From: Streptomyces albospinus
Lineage (GTDB): Bacteria; Actinomycetota; Actinomycetes; Streptomycetales; Streptomycetaceae
DNA: 64,000 nt
Reading direction: 5' to 3'
NCBI RefSeq assembly: GCF_014648695.1
Contig: NZ_BMRP01000016.1
Coordinates: 1-64,000 of the forward strand
The notes beneath the pieces were generated by a model. The model made no database searches, was not told where the DNA came from, and saw only the letters and a program-made list of their open reading frames with translations. Within the stretch, counting starts at the first letter, position 1. Each line of letters begins with the position of its first letter. A program made the position numbers and the translations under genes. This document shows positions 8,631 through 16,980 of this stretch, piece by piece.

Positions 8631-10070
8631 ATGGGGCAACGACACGACATGGAGCACCGGCACGACACCGGCACGGATCTGGCCTGGGCGGCGCTGGCGG
8701 GCGACCCGGTCCTCACGGAGCGGATCGCATACGGCGGGCCGCCCGGCCTGCTGCCGGCCCGGCTCCCGGTGATGGACCTGGCCCGCGCCACCGTCGCCGT
8801 CTGCGCGCTCGCCGCGGCGGAGCTGGCGGCGCAGCGCGACGGTGGCGCGCTGCCCGCCGTACGGGTCGACGACGGCGCGGTGGCCACCGCCTTCGTCAGC
8901 GAGCGCCATCTGCGGATCGACGGCCGCGCCCCCTCGGTGTTCGCGCCGCTCTCCCGCTTCTGGCGCACCGCCGACGGCTGGGTGCGCACACACGCCAACT
9001 ACCCGCACCACCGCGCCCGTTTGCTGGGTGCACTGGGCCTCCCGGAGACCGCCGGCCCGACCGAGGTCGAGACCGTCGTCGCGGGACGCACCGCCGAGGA
9101 CGTCGAGGAGGCCGTCTACGCGGCCGGCGGGCTGGCCGTAGCCGCCCGCACCCCCGAGGAGTGGGTCGCCCACGCACAGGGCATCGCGACGGCCCGGCTG
9201 CCGCTGCTCACCCGCGAGACCCTCGGCGGCGGCACCCCGCCGCGCCCGCTGCCCGCCCTCTCCGGTGCTCCGGCCCTCCCCGCCGCCGGGCTGCGCGTCC
9301 TCGACCTGACCCGGGTGATCGCCGGACCGGTCGCCACTCGCACCCTCGCCCTCCTCGGGGCGGACGTCCTGCGCATCGACGCCCCGCAGGTCCCGGAGAG
9401 TCAGGACGCGCACAGCGACACCGGGTTCGGCAAGCGGTCCACCACCCTGGACCTGGGGTCGCGCAGCGGTCGCGCGTCCTTCGAGGCGCTGCTGGCGGAT
9501 GCGCACGTCGTGGTGACCGGCTACCGCCCCGGTTCCCTGGACCGCTTCGGGCTCGCCCCCGAAGCGCTCGCCGAACGCCGCCCCGGGCTGGTCGTCGCCC
9601 GGCTCTCCGCCTGGGGAGAGGACGGAACCTGGGGTGCCCGGCGCGGATTCGACAGCCTGGTACAGGTCGCGACCGGTATCGCCGCCATCGAGGCGGACGC
9701 CGACGGTCACCCCGGTGCGCTGCCCGCCCAGGCGCTGGACCACGGCACCGGGTATCTCCTGGCAGCCGCGGTGCTGCGATCGCTGACGGAGCAGTCGCGG
9801 ACCGGCGGTGCGCATCTGGCGACCTTCGCGCTGGCCCGTACGGCGCGGTGGCTGATGCAGGACCTGGGGGGCGGGCCCGACGGACACGCCGCGCCCACGG
9901 GGACGGCCGCCTCTCCCACGGGCTACGACCCCGACCACTACCTCCGGGAAACCGACAGCCCGGTCGGCCGGCTGCGGCACGCCGTCCCGCCGGTCGCCTT
10001 CGTCGGGGGACCGGCCAATTGGGCGACACCGCCCGGCCGTTGGGGGGTGGACGCGCCCGTGTGGCGCTGA
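8631..10070 (+). CDS. CoA transferase, CaiB/BaiF (class III) family
   Basis: A 479-aa class III CoA transferase-like protein. A short N-terminal CaiB-like region (VMDLARATVAVCALAAAEL) is followed by the canonical segment LRVLDLTRVIAGPVATRTLALLGADVLRID and the KRSTTLDL motif. Such two-part proteins are common in Streptomyces, and their acyl-CoA substrates are mostly unknown. No partner genes for a specific acyl-CoA pathway lie beside it. The ATG at 8631 is the first plausible start after the preceding gene; the ribosome binding site is weak. Confidence 0.82.
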   Translation: MGQRHDMEHRHDTGTDLAWAALAGDPVLTERIAYGGPPGLLPARLPVMDLARATVAVCALAAAELAAQRDGGALPAVRVDDGAVATAFVSERHLRIDGRAPSVFAPLSRFWRTADGWVRTHANYPHHRARLLGALGLPETAGPTEVETVVAGRTAEDVEEAVYAAGGLAVAARTPEEWVAHAQGIATARLPLLTRETLGGGTPPRPLPALSGAPALPAAGLRVLDLTRVIAGPVATRTLALLGADVLRIDAPQVPESQDAHSDTGFGKRSTTLDLGSRSGRASFEALLADAHVVVTGYRPGSLDRFGLAPEALAERRPGLVVARLSAWGEDGTWGARRGFDSLVQVATGIAAIEADADGHPGALPAQALDHGTGYLLAAAVLRSLTEQSRTGGAHLATFALARTARWLMQDLGGGPDGHAAPTGTAASPTGYDPDHYLRETDSPVGRLRHAVPPVAFVGGPANWATPPGRWGVDAPVWR

Positions 10071-10095
10071 CCTCGGCCCCGATGAGGCCACGCCG

Positions 10096-10147
10096 TCCCG
10101 CCCGTACGGGATCGGTCCGCACCTGGGCCGCCGCCGTACGGGCGGGA
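10096..10147. terminator. Inverted repeat, possible terminator between CoA transferase and GNAT-VOC genes
   Basis: Perfect 14-bp arms at 10096-10109 and 10134-10147 flank a 24-nt spacer, 25 bp after the CoA transferase stop. It could form a stable hairpin and end transcription before the next gene, although there is no T-tract and the loop is large. An operator role is an alternative. Confidence 0.4.
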
Positions 10148-10207
10148 TGGGCCGCCGCGCCCGAAAGCCGGTTGGCCACGCTCCGCAGCCCCTCGTACGA
10201 TCTGCCG

Positions 10208-11179
10208 ATGACGAGCTCCGATGACCGCTACCTCGCACGCGGCCCCCGGGTGGGCATCCGGCACTTCACCGCCGCCGACCGGGAGGAATTCACCACGCTC
10301 GCCCGGCAGAGCGCCGAGCTGCACCACCCCTGGCTCTATCCCCCCGTCACCGACGACGCCTACGACGGCTACCTGGCGCGCCTTCAGGAACCGGCCCGCG
10401 AGGGCTTTCTGATCTGCGAACACGCCAGTGGGCGGATCGCCGGCTACCTGACCGTCAACAACATCGTGCACGGCGCGTTCCGCTGCGGCGCCATCGGCTA
10501 CGGGGCCTTCGCGCACGCCGCCGGACGCGGCCTGATGGGCGAGGGGCTCCGGCTCGTCCTCCACCACGCCTTCGGGGAACTGGGCCTGCACCGCCTGGAG
10601 GTCAACATCCAGCCGGACAACCGGCAGTCCATCGCCCTGGTCCGACGCGCCGGATTCCGGCTGGAGGGGTTCTCCCCGGACTTCCTGTTCATCGACGGAG
10701 CCTGGCGCGGACACCAGCGCTGGGCCATGACCAGCGAGATGCTCCAGGACGGAACGACGGGATCCACCCGCTCCCGGGACACGCCACAGCCCGTCGTCCT
10801 CCAGCGGCCGGTACCGGTCTTCCGGATCTTCGACCCGGCCAAGGCGAAGGAGTTCTACGTCGGTTACCTCGGCTGCGCCGTCGACTGGGAACACCGCTTC
10901 GAACCGGGAACGCCGCTCTACACCCAGGTCTCCCGCGGCGGCCTGGTCCTGCACCTCTCGGAGCACCACGGGGACGCGACCCCCGGCTCCACGGTCTACA
11001 CCGAGCTGTCCGGCGTCCGCGCCCTCCATGCCGAACTGGCAGCCAGGGAGTACCCGTTCCAGCGGCCGGGCCTGGTGGAGGACGAGTTCGGGACCTCGCT
11101 CACCCTCACCGACCCGTTCGGCAACCGGCTGCGGTTCAACGAACCGGGCGGGGCGGAGAAGGAAGACCAACGGGGCTGA
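10208..11179 (+). CDS. GNAT acetyltransferase fused to glyoxalase/bleomycin-resistance domain
   Basis: A 323-aa two-domain protein. Residues 1 to about 180 are a RimJ/RimL-type GNAT domain (segments YGAFAHAAGRGLMGEGL for CoA binding and NIQPDNRQSIALVRRAGF). Residues about 195-310 are a VOC/glyoxalase domain (PVFRIFDPAKAKEFYVGYLGC through FGNRLRFNEP). No stop or start separates them. Both domain types occur in self-resistance and small-molecule modification, so a drug- or toxin-modifying protein is possible, but no substrate is indicated. The ATG start is set by the beginning of the GNAT homology; the ribosome binding site is weak. Confidence 0.85.
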   Translation: MTSSDDRYLARGPRVGIRHFTAADREEFTTLARQSAELHHPWLYPPVTDDAYDGYLARLQEPAREGFLICEHASGRIAGYLTVNNIVHGAFRCGAIGYGAFAHAAGRGLMGEGLRLVLHHAFGELGLHRLEVNIQPDNRQSIALVRRAGFRLEGFSPDFLFIDGAWRGHQRWAMTSEMLQDGTTGSTRSRDTPQPVVLQRPVPVFRIFDPAKAKEFYVGYLGCAVDWEHRFEPGTPLYTQVSRGGLVLHLSEHHGDATPGSTVYTELSGVRALHAELAAREYPFQRPGLVEDEFGTSLTLTDPFGNRLRFNEPGGAEKEDQRG

Positions 11180-11242
11180 CGGGGTTGCCGGGAGAGGTCC
11201 GCCGGGACGCCCCCGGCGGCGCCGCCGGCCCGGGGATTTCCG

Positions 11243-11287
11243 TGCAACCCCTTGCAACCAACGGTCGTCCCCGTAACGGCCGTTACG
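11243..11287. promoter_or_regulatory. Two palindromes in the arginase-family promoter
   Basis: TGCAA-cccc-TTGCA lies at 11243-11256 and a perfect 16-bp palindrome (CGTAACGGCCGTTACG) at 11272-11287. The second overlaps a good -10-like hexamer TACGAT (11284-11289) that ends only 6 bp before the ATG. The geometry suggests a leaderless or nearly leaderless transcript whose promoter is covered by a dimeric repressor. Confidence 0.5.
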
Positions 11288-11295
11288 ATCCCCTT

Positions 11296-12201
11296 ATGCG
11301 CCGGAACGTACTGATCGACGCCCCTTCCAACCTGGGGCTGCGGCCCCCCGCGCCCGGCGCGGTGCCCGGCTGCTGCAAGCTCGCCGGGGCGCTGCGCGAG
11401 CAGGGACTGCTGCGGCGGCTCGGGGCGCTGGAGGGCGGGGTCGTGGTGCCGCCCCGCTACGCCCTGGGGGAGTGGCGGGAGGGGGACGGGGACTTCCACG
11501 CCGCGGCGATCGCCGGGTACAGCGCGCGGCTGGCGCGGCGGGTTCAGGGGCACGTACGGAGCGGCGACTTCCCGATCGTCCTCGGTGGCGATTGCAGCAT
11601 CCTCCTGGGGGCCGTGCTCGCGCTGCGGCGGTTGGGCCGGTACGGCGTGGCCTATCTGGACGGGCACGGCGACTTCCGGCACCCGGGGAACACGGAGGTA
11701 TCCGGTCCGGTCGGTGCCGCGGCCGGGGAGGGCGTCGCTCAGATCACCGGACGGGGACAGTCCGATCTGACGGACATCGACGGCCTGCGACCGTACGTCC
11801 GCGACCAGGACGTGCAGCTCCTGGGGGTCCGCGACGTGGACGAGGACCAGCCCGAGCTGAGCCGGCTGGGCATCAGCTGCACCAACGTCGGCGAGATCCG
11901 GCGGCGCGGTCCGGAGACGGTGGCGCGGGCCGCGCTCGGGCACCTCCAGAACTCCCCGCTGGACGGCTTCTGGATCCATCTGGACGCCGATGTGCTGGAC
12001 CCGTCCGTGATGCCGGCGGTGGACAGCCCCGATCCCGGCGGGCTGTCCGTGGCCGAACTCCGGGCGATGCTCGCGACGTTGGCGGCCTCGCCGCGCTGCG
12101 TAGGGGTCGATGTGACGATCTACGACCCGGACCGCGACCCCACAGGAGCCGGGGCGGTGCTCCTCGCCGACCTCCTTGAGGGCGTCTTTGCGCAACCCTG
12201 A
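11296..12201 (+). CDS. Arginase/ureohydrolase superfamily protein with Cys in place of a metal-ligand His
   Basis: A 301-aa ureohydrolase-fold protein. The Mn-binding signatures are recognisable: GGDCS (Cys100), DGHGD (Asp122, His124, Asp126) and DADVLDP (Asp230, Asp232). In canonical arginases and agmatinases the first motif is GGDHS, so the His that binds Mn-A is replaced by Cys. From memory, the hydroxyarginine hydrolase DcsB of D-cycloserine biosynthesis has a similar Cys ligand, so a guanidino substrate other than arginine is possible. The start is the ATG at 11296, closely preceded by the palindromic promoter and lacking a clear ribosome binding site. It stands alone as a transcription unit. 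Confidence 0.88.
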   Translation: MRRNVLIDAPSNLGLRPPAPGAVPGCCKLAGALREQGLLRRLGALEGGVVVPPRYALGEWREGDGDFHAAAIAGYSARLARRVQGHVRSGDFPIVLGGDCSILLGAVLALRRLGRYGVAYLDGHGDFRHPGNTEVSGPVGAAAGEGVAQITGRGQSDLTDIDGLRPYVRDQDVQLLGVRDVDEDQPELSRLGISCTNVGEIRRRGPETVARAALGHLQNSPLDGFWIHLDADVLDPSVMPAVDSPDPGGLSVAELRAMLATLAASPRCVGVDVTIYDPDRDPTGAGAVLLADLLEGVFAQP

Positions 12202-12309
12202 CCGCACCTGGCCGCTAGACGCCCTGTTCAGACCGGCGATCACGTTGTTCCATGGTCAACAGGGGGCCGCCGAAGCCGGGGTGGCCCCGCCCGATCCTGC
12301 GAGGCAGCC

Positions 12310-14346
12310 GTGGCCACGAGCGTCCGACGTACCACCCTGACCCTCCCCGCGGCCCCCGTGGGGCCGGACAACCCGCTCCCCGCACTGCGCGCCGCCGGCG
12401 ACCCGCACCGCGTCGAGGTCCCGGAGGACGCCGCCCTGCCGGCCGACATGGCGCGGCAGATCGGCTATCAGCCGCTGCGCTCGATCCTGCCCACCCGGAT
12501 GCGCGACGGTTACGGTCGCGACCGCCGTTCCACCGACCTGGACGCGCTGGTCATCGAGAACGACCGGCTGCGCGCCACCGTCCTGCCCGGCCTCGGCGGC
12601 CGGGTGCACTCCCTGCTCCACAAGCCCACCGGGCGTGAACTGCTCTACCGCAACCCGGTGGTGCAGCCCGCCGCGTTCGCCCTCAACGGTGCCTGGTTCT
12701 CCGGCGGCATCGAGTGGAACATCGGCGCCACGGGCCATACGACGCTCTCGTGCGCCCCGCTGCACGCGGCCCGGGTCCCGGCGCCCGACGGCGGCGAGAT
12801 GCTGCGGCTGTGGGAGTGGGAGCGGCTGCGCGACCTGCCCTTCCAGGTGGACCTGTGGCTCCCCGAGGGCTCGGACTTCCTCTACGTGGGCGTGCGGATC
12901 CGGAACCCGCACCACCACACCGTTCCGGTGTACTGGTGGTCCAACATCGCCGTGCCGGAGGACGCGCGCACCCGGGTGCTGGCCCCGGCCGACGAGGCGT
13001 GGCACTTCGGCTACGAGCGGACGCTGCGGCGCGTCCCGGTACCGGAATCCGGCGGGGCCGACCGCAGTTACCCGCTCCGCAGCGAGTTCCCGGCGGACTA
13101 CTTCTACGAGGTCCCCGACGGCGCCCGCCGCTGGATCGCCTCCCTGGACGGCGACGGCCGCGGGCTGGTGCAGACCTCCACCGACACCCTGCGTGGCCGC
13201 AAGCTCTTCCTCTGGGGCGCGGGACGGGCCGGGCGGCGCTGGCAGCGGTGGCTGACCGAGCCCGGCACCGGCGGCTACGCGGAGATCCAGGCGGGACTGG
13301 CCCGTACGCAGCTGGAGCATGTACCGCTCGAAGCGGCCGGGGAGTTCGCCTGGCTGGAGGCGTACGGGCCGCTGGCCGCCGACCCCGCCACGGTGCACGG
13401 CGCGGACTGGCCGGCGGCCCGCGACGAGGTCGCCGCCAGGCTGGCGGCGGCACTGCCGCGGGCCGACGTCGACGCCGCCCACGCCGCCTGGCTCCCTTAC
13501 GCCGACCGGGAACCGAAGGAGGTGCTGGCCACCGGTTCCGGCTGGGGCGCGCTCGAAGTCGCCCGGGCGGGGCTGGACCTGCCGGGCACGCCGTTCGACG
13601 CGGCCACGTTGGGGGAGGAGCAGGACCCCTGGCTGACGCTGATGCGAACCGGCGGCCTGCCGGCCGGCAGCCCCGTTCCCGGTCCGGCGCCGGTCGCCCC
13701 GGCCTGGCGCGATCTGCTGGAATCCGCGCGGCCGGGCCCGGCGACGGAATACCACCTCGGCCTCGCCCAGTGGCATGCCGGTGACCGCGCCCAGGCCGTC
13801 CGCAGCTGGGAGCGCGCGCTGGCGCACGGCGCCGGCTGCCTGCCCCTGTACTGCCTGGCCGTCGCGGAGTCCGTGGCGGGTGAAACGGCGCATGCCGCCG
13901 ACCGGTTCGCGGAGGCGTTCGCCTGCGCCACGGCGTCGGCCACGGAGGACGACCCGGCCGCGGCCCGGGCCTGGCGGGCGGCGCTGCCCGCACTCGCCCG
14001 CGAGGCGGTTCCCGCGCTGCTCGCGGCCGGCCGCGCAGGAGTGGCCGCCGGGATGCTGGCGGCGCTGCGCCCGACCGAACTCGCCACGGGCCGGTTCCGG
14101 TTGCTGCGGGCCCGGGTCCTGCTCGCGCAGGGCCGGCCGCTCGCGGCTCGCGAGATCTTCGACGAGGGCTTCGAGATCGCCGACCTCAGAGAGGGCGACG
14201 AGACGCTGAGCGACACCTGGTATGCGATCGCCGAGCGGATCGTGGCGGGGGACGGTCCGGTCACCGAGGACGTTGCCGCCAGGGCGCGCCGGGAGCATCC
14301 GCTGCCGGAACGATACGAGTTCCGGATGCGGCCGGTGCGGGCCTGA
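12310..14346 (+). CDS. DUF5107 domain protein with C-terminal TPR-like region
   Basis: A 678-aa protein. Residues about 60-350 form the DUF5107 domain, a galactose-mutarotase-like beta-sandwich (VLPGLGGRVHSLLHKPTGRELLYRN; GGIEWNIGATGHT). Residues about 420-670 are Ala-rich helices resembling tetratricopeptide repeats (YHLGLAQWHAGDRAQAVRSWERAL). Proteins of this layout often occur near carbohydrate-utilisation genes, but none are adjacent here. The GTG at 12310 is preceded by GAGG. No signal peptide is seen, so it is cytoplasmic. The molecular role is unknown; sugar binding is inferred from the fold. Confidence 0.82.
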   Translation: MATSVRRTTLTLPAAPVGPDNPLPALRAAGDPHRVEVPEDAALPADMARQIGYQPLRSILPTRMRDGYGRDRRSTDLDALVIENDRLRATVLPGLGGRVHSLLHKPTGRELLYRNPVVQPAAFALNGAWFSGGIEWNIGATGHTTLSCAPLHAARVPAPDGGEMLRLWEWERLRDLPFQVDLWLPEGSDFLYVGVRIRNPHHHTVPVYWWSNIAVPEDARTRVLAPADEAWHFGYERTLRRVPVPESGGADRSYPLRSEFPADYFYEVPDGARRWIASLDGDGRGLVQTSTDTLRGRKLFLWGAGRAGRRWQRWLTEPGTGGYAEIQAGLARTQLEHVPLEAAGEFAWLEAYGPLAADPATVHGADWPAARDEVAARLAAALPRADVDAAHAAWLPYADREPKEVLATGSGWGALEVARAGLDLPGTPFDAATLGEEQDPWLTLMRTGGLPAGSPVPGPAPVAPAWRDLLESARPGPATEYHLGLAQWHAGDRAQAVRSWERALAHGAGCLPLYCLAVAESVAGETAHAADRFAEAFACATASATEDDPAAARAWRAALPALAREAVPALLAAGRAGVAAGMLAALRPTELATGRFRLLRARVLLAQGRPLAAREIFDEGFEIADLREGDETLSDTWYAIAERIVAGDGPVTEDVAARARREHPLPERYEFRMRPVRA

Positions 14347-14365
14347 GCCTGCCCGTACGCGAGAC

Positions 14366-14377
14366 TGGCATATGCCA
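14366..14377. promoter_or_regulatory. Perfect palindrome TGGCATATGCCA upstream of oxidoreductase gene
   Basis: A 12-bp perfect palindrome lies 58 bp before the ATG of the NADP-dependent oxidoreductase, in a locally A/T-richer promoter region. It is a candidate repressor site. No regulator gene is adjacent. Confidence 0.35.
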
Positions 14378-14435
14378 TTCGGAAATCGGTCGAGTGACGT
14401 GGAATCACTTCTGATCGTGACGCGTTGTAGCGGTC

Positions 14436-15356
14436 ATGAAGGCAATTAACACGAGCAGTTACGGCGGCCCCGAGGTTCTCACGTTCTCCGAGCTTCCCGA
14501 CCCCAAGGTGGCGCCCGATTCGGTGCTGGTGAGGGTCAAGGCGGCCGGGGTCAATCCGGTGGACTGGAAGATCGTCGCGGGCTATCTCGACGGGATCATG
14601 GACACCCACTTCCCACTGGTTCCCGGGTGGGATGTGGCGGGCGTCGTCGAGGCGGTGGGCGCGGACGCCGAGGAGTACGAGGTCGGAGACGAGGTGATCG
14701 GCTATGTCCGCAAGGACGCGGTGCAGCACGGTACCTTCGCCGAGCTGGTGGCCGCTCCGGTGCGGACCCTGGCGCCCAAGCCCGCTTCGCTCAGCTGGCA
14801 GCAGGCGGCCGGACTGCCGCTGGCCGGGCTGACGGCCTATCAGTCGATCGAGCGGGTCGCGGTGCGGGCGGGCGAGGTGGTGCTGGTGCACGCCGCCGCC
14901 GGCGGGGTCGGTTCGCTCGGCGTGCAGATCGCGGTCGCACGGGGCGCCCGCGTCATCGGGACGGCCGGCGAGCGCAACCACGACTTCCTCCGCTCCCTCG
15001 GTGCGGAGCCGGTGACTTACGGGGACGGCCTGGCGGACCGGGTGCGGGCGCTGGCACCCGAAGGCGTCGATGCGGCCCTGGACTTCGTCGGCGGCGGGGC
15101 CGTGGATGTCTCTCAGGAGGTGCTGAAGGACCGCAGCCGGGTGGTGTCGATCGCCGATGGGGAGGTCGGGGCGAAGGGCGGCCACATGGTGTGGGTCAGA
15201 CCCGACTCCGCCGGTCTGGCCGCGCTGGGCGCTCTCGCGGACGCGGGGAAGCTGACGGTGCCGATCGACGCGGTGTTCCCGCTGGCGGAGGCGGCCGAGG
15301 CGTTCCGGCTCAGCATGGCGGGGCGGGCCCGCGGCAAGATCGTCCTGGAGGTGTGA
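14436..15356 (+). CDS. NADP-dependent oxidoreductase, zinc-independent MDR (quinone oxidoreductase-like)
   Basis: A 306-aa medium-chain dehydrogenase/reductase. It has the GroES-like N-terminal domain (VKAAGVNPVDWKI, PGWDVAGVVEAVG) and a Rossmann nucleotide site AAAGGVGSLGVQIA. The catalytic-zinc cysteines are absent, typical of quinone/enone reductases. It probably reduces alpha,beta-unsaturated carbonyls or quinones with NADPH in the cytoplasm. A strong hairpin follows the gene and a palindrome precedes it, so it is likely monocistronic. Confidence 0.88.
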   Translation: MKAINTSSYGGPEVLTFSELPDPKVAPDSVLVRVKAAGVNPVDWKIVAGYLDGIMDTHFPLVPGWDVAGVVEAVGADAEEYEVGDEVIGYVRKDAVQHGTFAELVAAPVRTLAPKPASLSWQQAAGLPLAGLTAYQSIERVAVRAGEVVLVHAAAGGVGSLGVQIAVARGARVIGTAGERNHDFLRSLGAEPVTYGDGLADRVRALAPEGVDAALDFVGGGAVDVSQEVLKDRSRVVSIADGEVGAKGGHMVWVRPDSAGLAALGALADAGKLTVPIDAVFPLAEAAEAFRLSMAGRARGKIVLEV

Positions 15357-15610
15357 GGCACACGGTGCGCGTACGGGGGAGAGGCGAAGGCGGGGTGTGG
15401 CCGTGAGGTGTCCCGGGAGGGGCGAACGGGTCGCGGGGGTGGATGGCTACCGTGCGCCGCCCGGCCGTTGAGGGGAGCAGCCGGGCAGCGCGCAGATACG
15501 CCAACGCCGCGTGCCGGTGGGCCGATACGTCACGGATATGTCCGGCCACCGGAGCGGCGGTGACGCATGGAGGGGCGGTGACGCATGCGGAGGTGAATGA
15601 GTCGTAGGGC

Positions 15611-15659
15611 CTGTCGTCACGTTCCCGTCGTCGCGGGGCGGACGGGAAGGTGACGACAG
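15611..15659. terminator. Bidirectional terminator hairpin between convergent genes
   Basis: Arms of 19 bp at 15611-15629 and 15641-15659 pair with a single mismatch around an 11-nt GC-rich loop. The hairpin lies between the rightward oxidoreductase and the leftward VOC gene, ending 5 bp before the VOC stop codon, the expected position for a shared terminator. Upstream of it, 15357-15610 shows only a 12-bp direct repeat (GGTGACGCATG, two copies near 15560-15590). Confidence 0.75.
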
Positions 15660-15664
15660 AACAC

Positions 15665-16018
15665 CTAGGCGTCCTGGACGCGGTCGACGTACTCGAAGAC
15701 CGAGCCGTCGGGGTGACGGGCGATCAGGTTGCGGCCAATGGGGGTGGCCAGCGGGCCGGCGATGATCTCGGCGCCGACCGCCGTCAGATCGGCCACCGCG
15801 TCGTCCACGCTCTTGACGGCGATGGTCGCGGTGATCTTCCGCAGGACCGACAACTCCGCCTCGGGGCCGCTCATGAGGAAGAAGCAGCCGACGGCCGCGA
15901 CCGCCACACCGCCGCGCTGGAAGCGGATCGCCTCCGCGCCGGTCAGCCGTTCGTAGACGTTGATCGCGGCATCGAGATCGCCGACGCACACCCGCAGCGA
16001 GGTCCCCAGAATGTCCAT
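15665..16018 (-). CDS. VOC family (glyoxalase-like) protein
   Basis: A 117-aa single-domain VOC protein (MDILGTSLRVCVGDLDAAINVYERL through HPDGSVFEYVDR). The ATG at 16018 begins the domain exactly; the frame extends upstream but with non-homologous sequence. Single VOC units dimerise to form a metal site and act in resistance, dioxygenation or isomerisation. No partner gene indicates the substrate. A 17-bp tandem repeat lies about 85 bp upstream. Confidence 0.82.
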   Translation of the reverse strand: MDILGTSLRVCVGDLDAAINVYERLTGAEAIRFQRGGVAVAAVGCFFLMSGPEAELSVLRKITATIAVKSVDDAVADLTAVGAEIIAGPLATPIGRNLIARHPDGSVFEYVDRVQDA

Positions 16019-16101
16019 ATGAACCAGCCTAGTTGGATCGGCTGCGCATGCGCGATCCCTCGTCCCCGGCCGGCCTCCGGGGGCAGGGGTCCGCATCCGG
16101 A

Positions 16102-16160
16102 ACTGATCATTCGGCAGTACTGATCATTCGGCAGTACTGATCATTCGGCGGAACGGGTCA
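16102..16160. repeat. 17-bp tandem repeat, three copies plus a degenerate fourth
   Basis: The unit ACTGATCATTCGGCAGT is repeated at 16102-16118 and 16119-16135, then at 16136-16151 with a changed end, and a decayed copy follows (GGGTCATTCG). Each unit carries the palindrome TGATCA. It fills the gap between the methyltransferase stop and the VOC gene start, in its promoter region. Phased protein-binding sites or simple slippage are both possible. Confidence 0.75.
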
Positions 16161-16164
16161 TTCG

Positions 16165-16980
16165 TCAGACCCGGCACAGGATTTCGCCGTGCAGCATGGC
16201 GAACCACCCGTCCTCGCGTGCGCCCCAGTCCCGCCAGGCCGCGGCGATACGGGCCAGTTCGTCCGTCGTGGCGTGGCCGCCGCCCACCGCGATTCCGGCG
16301 TAGGAGGAGGCGACCGTGCGGTCCGCCCACAGCTCGGACCACCAGGTCCGCTCCTCGGGGGTCTGGTAACACCAGGCGCTCGCCGTAGCGGTGATGTCCT
16401 CCTGGGCGAAGCCTGCGTCCAGAGCCCAGGCGTGCAGTTGGCGTCCCGCGTCCGGCATCCCGCCGTTGCCGCGGGCCACGCGGCGGTAGAGGTCCAGCCA
16501 GTCCGCCATGCCCTCGACCTCCGGGTACCAGGTCATGGTCGCGTAGTCCGAATCGCGGACGGCGACGATGCCGCCGGGCTTGGTGACGCGGCGCATCTCG
16601 CGCAGCGCGTGAACGGGATCACCTACGTGTTGCAGGACTTGGTGCGCGTGGGTCACGCAGAAGGTGTCGTCGGCGAAGTCCAGTGCGTGGACGTCGCCGA
16701 CCGTGAAGGTGATGTTCTCGACCCCGCGGGCGGCGGCCGTGGCGCGGGCCTGGTCCAGGACGTCCGGCGCGTGTTCCAGGCCGGTGACCCGGCCGTCGGG
16801 TACCAGTGCCGCCAGGTCGGCGGTGATGGTGCCCGGACCGCAGCCGATGTCCAGGACCTGCATATGGGGCTTCAGTGAATTCAGCAGGTATCCGGCCGAG
16901 TTGGCGGCGGTGCGCCAGGTGTGGGAGCGCAGTACGGACTCGTGGTGGCCGTGGGTGTAGACGGCGGATTCCTGCGGCAT
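16165..16980 (-). CDS. Class I SAM-dependent methyltransferase (UbiE/Coq5-like)
   Basis: A 271-aa methyltransferase. Motif I is VLDIGCGPGTIT, motif II region LEHAPDVLDQA, and the post-I acidic segment GDVHALDFADDTF; the order matches Methyltransf_11/25 enzymes. The C-terminal half (HAWALDAGF, WADRTVASSYAGIAV) is typical of Streptomyces paralogues acting on unidentified small molecules. The ATG at 16980 is preceded by AAGGAG. The gene is alone on its strand. Confidence 0.88.
   Translation of the reverse strand: MPQESAVYTHGHHESVLRSHTWRTAANSAGYLLNSLKPHMQVLDIGCGPGTITADLAALVPDGRVTGLEHAPDVLDQARATAAARGVENITFTVGDVHALDFADDTFCVTHAHQVLQHVGDPVHALREMRRVTKPGGIVAVRDSDYATMTWYPEVEGMADWLDLYRRVARGNGGMPDAGRQLHAWALDAGFAQEDITATASAWCYQTPEERTWWSELWADRTVASSYAGIAVGGGHATTDELARIAAAWRDWGAREDGWFAMLHGEILCRV

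Noticed and set aside
16102..16160. CRISPR array
   Set aside because: The repeats are head-to-tail with no unique spacers and no cas genes are present.
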